A stretch of 62,439 nt of DNA from Actinoallomurus sp. (GTDB lineage Bacteria > Actinomycetota > Actinomycetes > Streptosporangiales > Streptosporangiaceae), in contig JAOPYG010000108.1 in assembly GCA_025964685.1 (NCBI GenBank), positions 1 through 62,439 of the forward strand, written 5' to 3'. Below, one piece after another: positions 7,456 through 16,983 of the stretch. Each line of letters opens with the position of its first letter. Within the stretch, counting starts at the first letter, position 1. Below the pieces are notes generated by a model that saw nothing but the letters and a program-made list of their open reading frames with translations, was not told where the DNA came from and ran no database searches. The position numbers were made by a program, and so were the translations under genes.

Positions 7456-8982
7456 TCACGGGTTCACTACGGCGAGGAAGCGGGCGGCGAGCGGGGCGGC
7501 GACTCGTCCTCCCTCTCCCCCGCGCTCGACGAAGACCGCGAATGCCAGGTCGCCCCGGTAGCCGATGAACCAGGCGTGCGAGTGACCGGCGGAGTCGTAC
7601 TCGGCGGAGCCGGTCTTGCCGTGGGTTCCCCCGGGCAGCCGGGCGCGCGCGGCCGTCCCGTACGTCACGACGTCACCCGTCATCGAGCGCAACCCGGCGA
7701 TGACCGTGGCCGGGAGCCGCTTCATCGGCCGGTGGCCGACCAGACGCTCGGCGACCAGCCGCGGTGAACGGTACGTTCCGTCGGCCACCGCGGCGGCCAC
7801 GACGGCCATGTCGAGGGTGGTGGCCTGGACCCTCCCCTGCCCGATGGACGCCTCGGCGAGCGCGTTGCCCTCGGCGCCGGAGGGAAAGTCGCCGGCGTAG
7901 GCCGCCACGCCGGGGTCGAAGTGGGAGCCGAAGCCGAACTCGGCCGCGGCGTCCGCCAGCCTGTGGCCGCCCGCCGAGACGCCCAGCCCGGCGAAGGTCG
8001 TGTTGCAGGACTCGGCGAACGCGCGCGCGAGCGGCACCGAGCCGAGGGCGAAGTCGTGGTCGTTGTGGATCGTGCGCTGCGCCGCCACGGTGACGGCCGG
8101 GCAGTCGACGGCCGTCCGCGGCGACATTCCCCGCGCCAGAAGTGCGGCGCCGGTGATCACCTTGAACGCCGACCCGGGCGGATTCAGGTCGAGGAGGGCA
8201 CCCTTCGGCTCCTCCAGGCGGTCGGCGACCGCGAGTATCTCGCCGGTGGAGGGCCGTACGGCCACGAGCGCGGCGGGTGCCGAACCCACGGCGCGGTCGG
8301 CGGCCGCCTGCAGCCGCCGGTCGAGGGTGGTGCGGACACGCTTGGCCGCGTGGCTCGCGAACGCCTTGACCCGCTGCGCGGGGCGTCCGGGGTTCTGGAG
8401 CTCCACCGCCCATCCGGGCTCGTCGTCGCCGGGGTCACCGAACCGGTCGCCGACGTCGGCGAGGTACGGCTGGACGCTGCTCGCGGCCGGCAGCCCCTTT
8501 CCGTCGGCGGCGACCGGCGTGGACGGAGCCGCGTCGAGCCGGGTGAGCACGAGCCGCCCGCCGTCGGCCAGTGAGGGGTAGAGGGTCGCCGGCGACCATC
8601 GCACCCGCCAGCGCCCACCCCGGCGCATGAGCCGGAGCACGGCGTGGAAGGTCCAGCTCCCGGCACCGGACAGCACGCGGGTGACCTCGAAGTCCACCGA
8701 GGCGGTGTTGCCCTCGCGCAGCGGCCGGCCGGGCACGAGCTCGACCTGCTCGACGTGCAGGGCCTGGGAGAACGCGCGGTGGCGGGCGGCGAAGTCGGCG
8801 GGCGGGTCGTCGGCCAGGCGCCGCATCTCCCCGACGTTGCCTCGGCCCCAGGCGCTGAAGTACTTACCCGCGGCCTCCTCGGGCGTGGCGGAGCCGCCCG
8901 GGCTCCGCAGCGCGACGCACGACGCGGCGGCCGCCAGGACCAGCACGACGACTCCCCCGACGAGGACGAGGACCCTGCGCAT
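7456..8982 (-). CDS. Penicillin-binding protein with NTF2-like (MecA_N) domain, transpeptidase
   Basis: About 508 residues from the ATG at 8982, which is preceded by GGGGGAG. It begins with a single signal-anchor helix (VLVLVGGVVVLVLAAAA), followed by an NTF2-like MecA_N domain (PEEAAGKYFSAWGRGN onward) and a transpeptidase domain. The three penicillin-binding motifs are present: SAFK (nucleophile Ser, after NPPG), SCN and KTGS. The middle dimerisation domain is short. Predicted function is D,D-transpeptidation of peptidoglycan at the outer membrane face. It sits between two paralogous amino-acid-binding lipoprotein genes on the same strand (74 and 82 bp gaps), so co-transcription is plausible although a functional link is not obvious. 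Confidence 0.9.
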   Translation of the reverse strand: MRRVLVLVGGVVVLVLAAAASCVALRSPGGSATPEEAAGKYFSAWGRGNVGEMRRLADDPPADFAARHRAFSQALHVEQVELVPGRPLREGNTASVDFEVTRVLSGAGSWTFHAVLRLMRRGGRWRVRWSPATLYPSLADGGRLVLTRLDAAPSTPVAADGKGLPAASSVQPYLADVGDRFGDPGDDEPGWAVELQNPGRPAQRVKAFASHAAKRVRTTLDRRLQAAADRAVGSAPAALVAVRPSTGEILAVADRLEEPKGALLDLNPPGSAFKVITGAALLARGMSPRTAVDCPAVTVAAQRTIHNDHDFALGSVPLARAFAESCNTTFAGLGVSAGGHRLADAAAEFGFGSHFDPGVAAYAGDFPSGAEGNALAEASIGQGRVQATTLDMAVVAAAVADGTYRSPRLVAERLVGHRPMKRLPATVIAGLRSMTGDVVTYGTAARARLPGGTHGKTGSAEYDSAGHSHAWFIGYRGDLAFAVFVERGGEGGRVAAPLAARFLAVVNP

Positions 8983-9064
8983 CTCATCGACTCCCCCGCG
9001 CGACCGGACCAAGTGGACCATCTGGGCGGGGCGCGGACGGCGGACCTGGCCTCCTCCGGCCAGA

Positions 9065-9871
9065 TCAGCCGGCGCCGGGCGGCATCGGCCCCATCCACTT
9101 CTCGTAGATCCTGCGGTACGCGCCGTCGTCCCGGCTCTGCGTGATGACCTGGTCGATAAGCCGGAGCAGGCCCGGGTTACGCGCCTTGCGGACGGCGAAG
9201 CCGTACTGCTCGCGCGTGCGCAGGCCGGCGACGATGGTGAAGTCGGCGTTGTCCGCGTCGGTCAGCCAGTAGCGCACCACCGGGTCGTCCTGCACCAGCA
9301 CGTCGACCTGGCCGGTGCGCAGCGCGCCCAGCTCGGTCACGGAGTTCTCGTACGCCTTGAGCGTCCAGCCGCGCGCCTGCGCGTACTCCTGGCCGGTGGT
9401 GCCGGCGACGACGCCGACCCGCAGCCCGTCGCCGGCGATGTCCTTGGAGGTGAGGCGCGGCTGCCGACGCGCCATCAGCACCTGGCCGGAGTTGAAGTAG
9501 GGACGGGAGAAGTCGACCTTGGACGCCCGGCGCCGGTTGATCGTCATGCCGGCCGCGGCGACGTCGCACTCACCGCCCGCGAAGACCTGCCCGGACGTGA
9601 TCGCGGTGAAGTCGGTGTCGACGACCTTCTGGCGGAGCTTCAGCCGCCGCGCGACGAGGTCCATCAGGTCGACGTCGAAACCGACCACGGTGCCGCGCCG
9701 CTCGAACTGGAACGGGGCGTACGGCAGATGGGTGCACGTGGTCAGCACGCCCGTGCCGACCAGCCGCACGCCCTGGACGGTCGCGCCGCCCGCGCCGGTG
9801 CCGCACGCGGCGAGCAACGACGCCGCGACCGCCATGACGGCGGCCGGCCGTGACGGAGCGATGGGGTGCAC
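9065..9871 (-). CDS. Orphan amino-acid ABC transporter substrate-binding lipoprotein
   Basis: A 268-residue SBP_bac_3 protein starting at GTG 9871 behind GGAGG. The lipobox is SLLAACGT. It aligns along its full length with the binding protein at 6575-7381: both share TTCTHLPY.PFQ, VVGFD.DL.D.VA, GMTI and the ending YEKW.GP.P.G. No permease or ATPase lies beside it. It may therefore share the 4993-6572 translocator with a different specificity, or act as a sensor or decoy. About 164 bp separate it from the divergent MFS gene at 10036. Confidence 0.88.
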   Translation of the reverse strand: MHPIAPSRPAAVMAVAASLLAACGTGAGGATVQGVRLVGTGVLTTCTHLPYAPFQFERRGTVVGFDVDLMDLVARRLKLRQKVVDTDFTAITSGQVFAGGECDVAAAGMTINRRRASKVDFSRPYFNSGQVLMARRQPRLTSKDIAGDGLRVGVVAGTTGQEYAQARGWTLKAYENSVTELGALRTGQVDVLVQDDPVVRYWLTDADNADFTIVAGLRTREQYGFAVRKARNPGLLRLIDQVITQSRDDGAYRRIYEKWMGPMPPGAG

Positions 9872-10035
9872 GGGGGCCTCCGAGGGGTTCGGATCTTCGG
9901 CGGGCGGGCAGGGTCATCCCGGTCACTGAGGCGAGTCAACCAGTTGCGAGCCGTTACCGCCACTGGGAAGCGCACACGCCCGAGGTGACGGAAAAGCAAT
10001 GGCAAAATGTCGTACCCCTTCGGGACGATGCCTCT

Positions 10036-11301
10036 ATGACGTGCGTAGAAGAACAGCTGCCTCCGCCTCCCACGACGCGTCTCCCGGGCTTCCTCTCCAC
10101 GCGCGTCGGCGGTCTGCCGCGGGCGTTCTGGGCGCTGTGTGCGGGCTCGTTCGTCAACCGGCTCGGCACGATGGTCGAGCCGTTCATGGCCTTCTATCTC
10201 ACCGGCGTGCGCGGGTTCTCCCTCACCGCCACCGGAGCCGTGCTGGCCCTCTTCGGGCTGGGCTCGGTGTTCTCCCAGATGCTGGGCGGGGTGCTGGCCG
10301 ACCGTGTCGGCCGGCGGGTCACCCTCACCGGCGGCATGCTGGCGACCGCCGCCGCGATGCTCGCCCTCGGCTATGTCACGGCCACTCCGGTGGTCATCGC
10401 CGTGGTGTTCGTGCTCGGTCTCACCATCGACATGTACCGCCCGGCCGCCCAGGCCCTGGTGGCCGACCTGGTGGCGCCGGCCGACCGGAGCCGGGCCTAC
10501 GGTCTGCTGTTCTGGGCGATCAATCTCGGGTTCGCGGTCGCCATGGTGCTGGGCGGCACGCTGTCCCGCGCGGGCTTCTCGTGGCTGTTCTGGGTCGACG
10601 CGATGACCTGCGCGGTGTTCGCCGTGCTCGTGTGGCGCGCGGTCCCCGAGACGCGGGTGCGCCGCGCCGACCGCGAGCCTGGCGGGTTGGCCGACGTGCT
10701 GCGCGACCGGGTGGCGGTCGCGTCCGTGCTGATCGTCTTCGGTTACGGCTTCGTCTACCTCCAGGCCTACTCCACGCTCCCCCTCGCCATGGGGCGGGCG
10801 GGGCTCCCACCGCACTCATACGGCCTGGCCATGGCGCTCAACGGCATCGGCATCGTTCTCATCCAGCCGGTCATGATCGCGTGGCTCGCCCGCCGTGACG
10901 CCAGCCGCGTGCTCGCCGCGGGCATGGGCATCGTGGGCCTGGGCTTCGGGCTGACCGCCCTGGCGGGCTCGACTCCGGTCTTCGCCGCGACGGTGCTGGT
11001 GTGGACGGTGGGTGAGGTTCTGTTCGCGTCCGTGTCGTTGGCGATCATCGCCGATCTGGCCCCGCCCCATCTTCGCGGCCGATACGGCGGTTTCTACGGG
11101 ACCGCTTTCTCGGTCGCCGCTCTCCTCGGCCCGCTCGGCGGCAGCTGGCTGCTCGGCATTGGGGCCTGGCTGCCGTGGGTGACCTGCGCCGCTCTGTGCG
11201 CGGCCTCCGGCGTCGGGGCACTCGCGCTGGCCCCCGCGGTACGACGGAGACGTCGCGAAGGGATGACCACCGAGGGCGCGGCGGACAGTTCCCGTCCGTA
11301 G
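10036..11301 (+). CDS. MFS transporter, DHA1 (drug:proton antiporter) type
   Basis: A 421-residue protein with 12 predicted membrane segments. The A-motif loop GGVLADRVGRR follows the second helix. The ATG at 10036 (TCVEEQLPPPP) begins just before the conserved hydrophobic part; the open frame extends upstream to 9850 but that part is not protein-like. No Shine-Dalgarno is evident, so translation could be leaderless. It probably exports a hydrophobic compound. Its last ~97 bp are repeated at 11474-11570, beyond the stop codon. Confidence 0.85.
   Translation: MTCVEEQLPPPPTTRLPGFLSTRVGGLPRAFWALCAGSFVNRLGTMVEPFMAFYLTGVRGFSLTATGAVLALFGLGSVFSQMLGGVLADRVGRRVTLTGGMLATAAAMLALGYVTATPVVIAVVFVLGLTIDMYRPAAQALVADLVAPADRSRAYGLLFWAINLGFAVAMVLGGTLSRAGFSWLFWVDAMTCAVFAVLVWRAVPETRVRRADREPGGLADVLRDRVAVASVLIVFGYGFVYLQAYSTLPLAMGRAGLPPHSYGLAMALNGIGIVLIQPVMIAWLARRDASRVLAAGMGIVGLGFGLTALAGSTPVFAATVLVWTVGEVLFASVSLAIIADLAPPHLRGRYGGFYGTAFSVAALLGPLGGSWLLGIGAWLPWVTCAALCAASGVGALALAPAVRRRRREGMTTEGAADSSRP
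11172..11268 (+). repeat. 97-bp direct repeat, copy 1 (inside MFS gene 3' end)
   Basis: Matches 11474-11570 with 12 mismatches by hand count (about 88% identity), offset exactly 302 bp with no gaps. Confidence 0.8.
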
Positions 11302-11473
11302 GAAGCGGCGACCAGGCGGCACTCATCAGGCGGAGGAGGGAGTCAGGCTGGTGCCGGCCGGCCACCGACGACAACGCGGCGAGACGCCGCCCGGACGCCG
11401 CGCAGCGGTTGTCAGACCCGCCTTGGGTCATCTCCTCTCACCGGCGCCCGCCGCTCGGCCTCAGAGCACGGCC

Positions 11474-11576
11474 GCCATGGATGACCTGCGCCGCTCCATG
11501 CGCGGCCTCCGGCGTAAGGGCGCTCACGCCGGCACCCGCGGTACGACGGACACGTCGCGAAGGGTTGACCGTTTAG
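11474..11576 (+). pseudogene. Relic C-terminus of a duplicated MFS transporter gene
   Basis: The frame TGG-ATG-ACC to the TAG at 11574 encodes MTCAAPCAASG and PAPAVRRTRREG, which parallels the C-terminus of the upstream MFS protein (VTCAALCAASG, PAPAVRRRRREG). The reading frame is intact to its own stop but there is no membrane domain upstream; bases 11302-11473 show no MFS coding. It is best explained as the surviving tail of a tandem paralogue whose body was deleted. Confidence 0.7.
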
Positions 11577-11632
11577 GTGGCAAATGCCTAACTTCGAAAG
11601 TTGATTCCCCGAAGAGACGGCGCGCGAGCCGA

Positions 11633-12901
11633 ATGGTGCAAGCATCAAGCTCGGCCGATCCGGCGAGCGGGCTGAGGGTTCTCCGCGAGCGGAACTTCCG
11701 TTGGTTCTTCCTGGCGCAATGCGCCTCGATGCTCGGCGACGGGATGGTCGCACCGGCACTGGCGTTCGCCGTCCTCGGCCTCACCGGCCATGTATCCGAC
11801 CTCGGCCTCGTCCTGGCCGCCGGCACCGCGTCCCAGGTGCTGTTCATGCTCGTCGGCGGGGTGATCGCCGACTGGCTGCCACGCAACGCGCTGATGCTGG
11901 GCTCGGACCTGCTGCGCACCGTCAGCCAGGGCACCATGGCGGTGCTGTTGATCACCGGCTCGGCCCGGGTCTGGCACCTGCTCCTGCTGCAGACGGTGCA
12001 CGGCCTGGCCGCCGCGATGTTCATGCCCGCCGTACCCGGCCTCATCCAGACGACGACAACGCCCGAACAGCGGCAGCCCGCCAACGCGCTCCGTGTCCTG
12101 GCCATGTCCGGCTCGCTCATCGTCGGCCCGGCGCTGGCGGGCGTGCTCGTCGTCGCCGTCGGCCCCGGCTGGGCGATCGCCGCCGACGCGGCCACCTTCG
12201 CGGCCAGCGCCGCGTGCCTGTCGCGACTCAAGCTGCGCTACACCGTCCGCCCCCGCCGGTACCGCTTCGGCCGCGACCTGGCCGAAGGGTGGCGGGAGTT
12301 CCGCTCGCGCCGGTGGGTGTGGGCCGTCATCGCCGCCGCGTCCGTGATGAACCTGCTCTACGCCGGATACTCCGTGCTCGGACCGGCCGTCAGCATCCGC
12401 TCCTTCGGCGGCGCCGGCGGGTGGGCGATCATCTCGGCGACCTTCGGCATCGGCTGCCTGGGCGGCAGCATCGTGGCCCTGTGCGTACGCCCGCGCTTCC
12501 CGCTGCGCGCGGCCCTGATCGTGATGGTGGCGTTCGCGTGCCCGACCCTCACCCTGGCGGCCGGCCTCACGGTGGGCGTGGTCGCCGCCGCGGCGTTCTG
12601 CGGCGGCATGGTGCTGATGGTCTTCAACACGCTGTGGGAGACCACGCTGCAACAGCACATCCCGGCGACCACGCTGTCACGGGTGAGCGCCTACGAGTGG
12701 GCCGGAGCGGTCGCCTGCCAGCCCCTCGGCCTCGTACTGGTCGCCCCGGTGGCGGGCCGCCTCGGCCTGCACGCGACCCTCTGGACGGCGGGAGCGCTCC
12801 AGATCCTGGTCGCCCTGTCCCCGCTCCTCGTACCGGAGGTCCGCACCATGCACTCCCCCACCCCGAAACCGGTCTACACCGTGCCGCCGAGCTCGGTGTA
12901 G
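11633..12901 (+). CDS. MFS transporter, macrolide-efflux type
   Basis: A 422-residue, ~12-helix protein. It opens LRVLRERNFRWFFLAQCASM followed by LGDGM, the N-terminal pattern of the Mef/EntS-like MFS group, with GGVIADWLPRN as the first cytoplasmic loop. I chose the ATG at 11633 because protein-like sequence begins there; the frame is open further upstream through the relic of the previous gene. The substrate is unknown. It is the second intact exporter in tandem, unlike the DHA1-type neighbour, so it is not a simple duplicate. Confidence 0.83.
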   Translation: MVQASSSADPASGLRVLRERNFRWFFLAQCASMLGDGMVAPALAFAVLGLTGHVSDLGLVLAAGTASQVLFMLVGGVIADWLPRNALMLGSDLLRTVSQGTMAVLLITGSARVWHLLLLQTVHGLAAAMFMPAVPGLIQTTTTPEQRQPANALRVLAMSGSLIVGPALAGVLVVAVGPGWAIAADAATFAASAACLSRLKLRYTVRPRRYRFGRDLAEGWREFRSRRWVWAVIAAASVMNLLYAGYSVLGPAVSIRSFGGAGGWAIISATFGIGCLGGSIVALCVRPRFPLRAALIVMVAFACPTLTLAAGLTVGVVAAAAFCGGMVLMVFNTLWETTLQQHIPATTLSRVSAYEWAGAVACQPLGLVLVAPVAGRLGLHATLWTAGALQILVALSPLLVPEVRTMHSPTPKPVYTVPPSSV

Positions 12902-12978
12902 CCGAAGGCCGGCGAGGGGACCCCTCATCGGCAGACGCCGCCGAAGTCCTGCCACCTGCTCGGTCTAGGCTCGGTGCC

Positions 12979-14823
12979 GTGGCACAGTTGCGCATCGCTC
13001 TCGCACAGGTGAACGGGACCGTCGGTGACCTCACCGGTAACGCCGACCTGATCATCGACTGGACCCGGCGCGCCGCTGAGCGTGGCGCCCAGCTGGTCGT
13101 CTTTCCCGAAATGTTCCTGACCGGGTATCCGGTGGAGGACCTCGCCCTGCGCAAGTCCTTCGTGGACGCGTCGATCCAGACCCTCGCCGCGACCGCGCGC
13201 CGCCTGGCCGACCGGGGGCTCGGCGGTGTTCCCGTCGTCGCCGGCTACCTCGACCGGCGGAGCGACGTGGTCGACCGGGTCGGGCAACCGGCCGGTGCGC
13301 CGCTCGACGCCGCCGCGGTCCTCTACGACGGCCGGGTGGAGGTCCGTACGGCCAAGCACCACCTTCCCAATTACGGCGTCTTCGACGAATACCGCTACTT
13401 CGTGCGTGGTGACCGGTTGCCGGTGGTCCGGCTGCACGGCGTCGACGTCGCGGTCGCCGTCTGCGAGGACCTGTGGCAGGACGGCGGGCCGGTCGCCCTG
13501 ACCCGCGAGGCCGGGGCGCAGCTGCTGGTCGTGCCCAACGCCTCTCCGTACGAGCGCAACAAGGACGACGTACGCCTCGAGCTGTGCGCCCGGCGTGCTC
13601 GCGAGGCCGGCTCTGCGCTCGCCTATGTCAATCTGGTCGGCGGGCAGGACGAGCTGGTCTTCGACGGCGACTCGGTCATCGTCTCCGGAGAGGGTGAGCT
13701 GCTCGCCCGTGGCCCGCAGTTCTCCGAGGAGCTGCTGATCGCCGACCTCGAGCTGCCCGCCGCGCCGGCGGAGTTCGAACCGGGTGAGACACCGGCCGAC
13801 GCGCACGACGGGACGACCATCACGATCGAGCGGGTCCTGCTGTCGACCGAGCCGGTCGCGCCGTACGAGCCGGAGACGCCGCCGTGCGCCGAGCCGCTCG
13901 GCGACCTGGGCGAGGTGTACGGCGCGCTCGTGCTGGGCGTACGCGACTACGTGCGCAAGAACGGCTTCGGCTCGGTGATCCTCGGCCTGTCCGGCGGCAT
14001 CGACTCCGCCCTCGTCGCCACGATCGCCTCCGACGCCATCGGGCCGGAGAACGTTCACGCGGTGCTGATGCCGAGCCAGTACTCCAGCGACCACTCGATC
14101 ACCGACGCGGAGGACCTCGTCAAGCGGCAGGGGATCCACGGCCGTACCGTGCCGATCCGCGGCATCGTCGAGGCGTACGAGGGTGAGCTCGACCTGACCG
14201 GCCTCGCCGCGGAGAACCTCCAGGCACGCGTGCGCGGCAACATCCTCATGGGCCTGTCGAACGAGCACGGTCACCTCGTCCTCACGACCGGCAACAAGAG
14301 CGAGCTGGCCACGGGCTACTCGACGCTGTACGGCGACTCGGCCGGCGGCTTCGGGCCGATCAAGGACGTGCCGAAGGTGACGGTGTTCGCGCTCTGCCGG
14401 TGGCGCAACGAGCAGACGTCCGGCCTGCCGCCGCTCGTGCGCGGCTTCGCCACACCGCCGATCCCGCAGAACATCATCGACAAGCCACCGTCCGCCGAAC
14501 TCCGCCCCGGGCAGCTCGACACCGACTCGCTGCCGCCGTACGACATCCTCGACGCGCTGCTGGACGACTACGTCGAGAAGGACATGGGCCACGACGCGCT
14601 GATCGCCGCGGGCCATGACCGCGAGCTCGTGGAGCGCGTCATCCGGCTGGTCGACGCGGCGGAGTACAAGCGGCGTCAGTATCCGCCGGGCCCCAAGATC
14701 ACGCCGAAGAACTTCGGGCGGGACCGCCGGCTGCCCATCACCAGCCGGTGGCGTGAGATCGCCGCCCCGAACGTGCCGGATCCGGCGCGGGTCGGCAACG
14801 AGCAGAGCGCCACCGACGCCTGA
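12979..14823 (+). CDS. nadE: Glutamine-dependent NAD+ synthetase
   Basis: Catalyses the last step of NAD biosynthesis: deamido-NAD + ATP + glutamine to NAD. The 614-residue protein has an N-terminal nitrilase-type glutaminase with catalytic triad E44 (FPEMF), K126 (KHHLPNY) and C162 (AVCEDLW). An ATP-pyrophosphatase synthetase domain follows, with the PP-loop SGGIDS at 338-343. LTTGNKSE and the C-terminal PPGPKITPKNFGRDRRLPI region are also typical. The GTG at 12979 is the start that gives the conserved AQLRIALAQ N-terminus. The stop lies 4 bp from the convergent phosphatase gene. Confidence 0.96.
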   Translation: MAQLRIALAQVNGTVGDLTGNADLIIDWTRRAAERGAQLVVFPEMFLTGYPVEDLALRKSFVDASIQTLAATARRLADRGLGGVPVVAGYLDRRSDVVDRVGQPAGAPLDAAAVLYDGRVEVRTAKHHLPNYGVFDEYRYFVRGDRLPVVRLHGVDVAVAVCEDLWQDGGPVALTREAGAQLLVVPNASPYERNKDDVRLELCARRAREAGSALAYVNLVGGQDELVFDGDSVIVSGEGELLARGPQFSEELLIADLELPAAPAEFEPGETPADAHDGTTITIERVLLSTEPVAPYEPETPPCAEPLGDLGEVYGALVLGVRDYVRKNGFGSVILGLSGGIDSALVATIASDAIGPENVHAVLMPSQYSSDHSITDAEDLVKRQGIHGRTVPIRGIVEAYEGELDLTGLAAENLQARVRGNILMGLSNEHGHLVLTTGNKSELATGYSTLYGDSAGGFGPIKDVPKVTVFALCRWRNEQTSGLPPLVRGFATPPIPQNIIDKPPSAELRPGQLDTDSLPPYDILDALLDDYVEKDMGHDALIAAGHDRELVERVIRLVDAAEYKRRQYPPGPKITPKNFGRDRRLPITSRWREIAAPNVPDPARVGNEQSATDA

Positions 14824-14827
14824 GTTA

Positions 14828-16888
14828 CTACAGGTGGTGCGCCTCGCCGGGCCATGACTCCAGGACACGGTCGCCGCCGCCGGGCAGGTCGACCTCGCAC
14901 CAGACGACCTTGCCCTGGCCGGCGAGGCGTGCGCCCCAGCGTTTCGCCAGGCGGTGCACGACCTGCAGGCCGCGGCCGTTCTCGTCGTCGTCAGCCGCCT
15001 GGCGGGCACGGGGCAGCGCGTCGGAGCCGTCGCGTACCTCGAAGACCAGAGTGCGGTCGAGCAGCATTCTCAGGCCGATGTCGCCCGTGGCGTACCGCAG
15101 GGCGTTGGTGACCAGCTCGGACACCAGGAGCTCGGCGGTGAACGACAGGTCCTGCAACTCCCACGACTCCAGCGTGCCGCGCACCCGCCCGCGCGCCTCC
15201 CGTACGGCGGAGGCACGGGCCGGGAGGCTCATGCTGACTATGTGCTCCTCGGGCAGGCGGCGCAGGCGCGCGATGAGCACCGCGATGTCGTCGCGGTCGT
15301 GGTCGGAGTACGCACCGTCGAGCGTCGACTTGGCGAGATCCTCCAGGGGGCTCAGCAGCGCCTCCGGGCCGAAGACCCGCTGCAGCCGCGCCAGGCCGTC
15401 GTCGATGTCCTGGCCGCGGTTCTCCACGAGCCCGTCGGTGTAGAGCACGAGGATGCCGCCGTCGCCGATCGTGAAGGTGCGGGTCTCGATCATGCCTTCG
15501 CCGACACCGAGCGGCGGCGCGGGCGAGACGTCGAGGAACTCACTTGTGCCGCCGGGCCGCAACAGCAGCGGCGGAAGGTGACCGGCGGAGGCGATCTCGC
15601 AGGTGCCGTCGGTCGCGTCGTACACGGCGTACACGCAGGTCGCGAAGGCGGGCTCGCGCTCGCCGATGCCGCGCATCAGCGCGTCGACCTGCTGGAGGCC
15701 GTCGGCGGGCGACAGCTCCAGGTTGACGATCGTCTGGAGCGCCGTACGCAGCCGCCCCATCGTGACCGCGGCGCGTACGCCGTGCCCGGCCACGTCGCCG
15801 ACGATGAGGGCGACGCGTCCGCCGGGCAGGGCGATGGCGTCGTACCAGTCGCCGCCGACCTCGATGAGCTGGTTCCCCGGCAGGTAGCGGTGGCGGATCT
15901 CGACGCTCGACGGCGCGGTGAGACCGGTCGGGAGCATGCTGCGCTGGAGGGTGAGCGCGGTCGCCCGCTCCCGGCTGTAACGGCGGGCGTTGTCGATGTA
16001 GAGGGCGGCGCGGGCGGCGAAGTCCGTACCGATCTCCACGTCGTACGCGTCGAAGGCCCGGTGGGCGTCGCTTCGGGTGCACACGATGAAGCCGAGCGTG
16101 GTGCCACGGGCGATCAGCGGCAGCAGCACCATGGAGACGCCGTCGAGTAGCCGCGCGACGGGCGGACGTCGCCACGCCCGCGCGATGCGGCGCGCGTACG
16201 AGCCGTCCAGGTGCGACTCCAGGACCGGCGCGCCGGTCGCCATAACGCGCGCGTACGGCGTGCCGGGCGGGTACGCGAGGACCTCGCCGGCGGGGAACGC
16301 GGCACTCCAGCTGGGAAAGTCATTGTCGGAGGCGACGGCCAGCCGGTGCAGCACGGCCGTGCCCTCAGGAGAGAAGGAAGGGACCTCGTCGGCGCCCATG
16401 ATGCTTTCGCGGATCAGCACGCCGGCGGAGTTGCAGAAATGCGGGACGAGCACACCGGCGAGTTCCTGCGCCATTTGCTCCAGGTCGAGCATGGCGCTGA
16501 TGCGGGGCAACGCGTCGTCCAGCAGCGCCCATCTCATCAGGGCCGGATCGGTGAAACGCTCCAAGTCCGTCACCGCGACCCGGATCATCATCAGCCCGGA
16601 GTCACTGTCCCGCGTGTGCATGGGCACGACGGTGACGACCGCGTCGAGCGGCACGCCCTCCTCGCCGAGGACGCTGAGGACCGCGGTCCGCTCCTGGTTG
16701 GTGTCGAGGGCGTCGAGCAGGCCGGTGAGGGCCTCCTTGCCGTCAACGGCGAACAGGTCGGCCGCATCGGTGCCGAGGATGTCCTCCGGAGCACGACCGA
16801 CCACGCCGGGAGCGTTCTGGCCACACTGCAGGATCTCGCCGGAGCGGCCGATGCCGAGCACAAGTGTTCTCGCCGAAGAATCGGCCAT
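14828..16888 (-). CDS. SpoIIE-family protein phosphatase with PAS-like, GAF and HATPase domains
   Basis: About 686 residues from the ATG at 16888, preceded by GGAAGG; an in-frame start at 16954 adds 22 residues without a good ribosome site. Domain order: PAS-like (ILQCGQNAPGVVGRAPEDIL), GAF (~130-290), PP2C/SpoIIE (~305-525; GGDWYDAI, VGDVAGHGV and VLYTDGL hold the acidic metal ligands) and a C-terminal RsbW-like ATPase (SELVTNALRYA; GRGLQVVHRLA). Actinomycetes have many such proteins, which dephosphorylate anti-anti-sigma factors while the ATPase module phosphorylates or binds them. No partner anti-anti-sigma gene is adjacent. Confidence 0.9.
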   Translation of the reverse strand: MADSSARTLVLGIGRSGEILQCGQNAPGVVGRAPEDILGTDAADLFAVDGKEALTGLLDALDTNQERTAVLSVLGEEGVPLDAVVTVVPMHTRDSDSGLMMIRVAVTDLERFTDPALMRWALLDDALPRISAMLDLEQMAQELAGVLVPHFCNSAGVLIRESIMGADEVPSFSPEGTAVLHRLAVASDNDFPSWSAAFPAGEVLAYPPGTPYARVMATGAPVLESHLDGSYARRIARAWRRPPVARLLDGVSMVLLPLIARGTTLGFIVCTRSDAHRAFDAYDVEIGTDFAARAALYIDNARRYSRERATALTLQRSMLPTGLTAPSSVEIRHRYLPGNQLIEVGGDWYDAIALPGGRVALIVGDVAGHGVRAAVTMGRLRTALQTIVNLELSPADGLQQVDALMRGIGEREPAFATCVYAVYDATDGTCEIASAGHLPPLLLRPGGTSEFLDVSPAPPLGVGEGMIETRTFTIGDGGILVLYTDGLVENRGQDIDDGLARLQRVFGPEALLSPLEDLAKSTLDGAYSDHDRDDIAVLIARLRRLPEEHIVSMSLPARASAVREARGRVRGTLESWELQDLSFTAELLVSELVTNALRYATGDIGLRMLLDRTLVFEVRDGSDALPRARQAADDDENGRGLQVVHRLAKRWGARLAGQGKVVWCEVDLPGGGDRVLESWPGEAHHL

Positions 16889-16966
16889 GGCTGACGAACC
16901 CTTCCGTTGTCCCGTCGCCGCATCCTTGCGTCCCGTCAAGTATGTCGACTTCACCGCTAAATACGA

Positions 16967-16983
16967 GACAAATCACATTTGTC
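16967..16983. promoter_or_regulatory. Palindrome upstream of the SpoIIE-type phosphatase gene
   Basis: GACAAAT-CAC-ATTTGTC, perfect 7-bp arms, in a locally A+T-rich stretch 79 bp before the chosen start codon. It is a plausible operator or promoter element; the cognate regulator is unknown. Confidence 0.4.

Noticed and set aside
15540-16175. Long plus- and minus-strand frames inside the SpoIIE-type phosphatase gene
   Set aside because: They are alternative frames of a well-supported gene and have shadow-type Arg/Ala/Gly composition.
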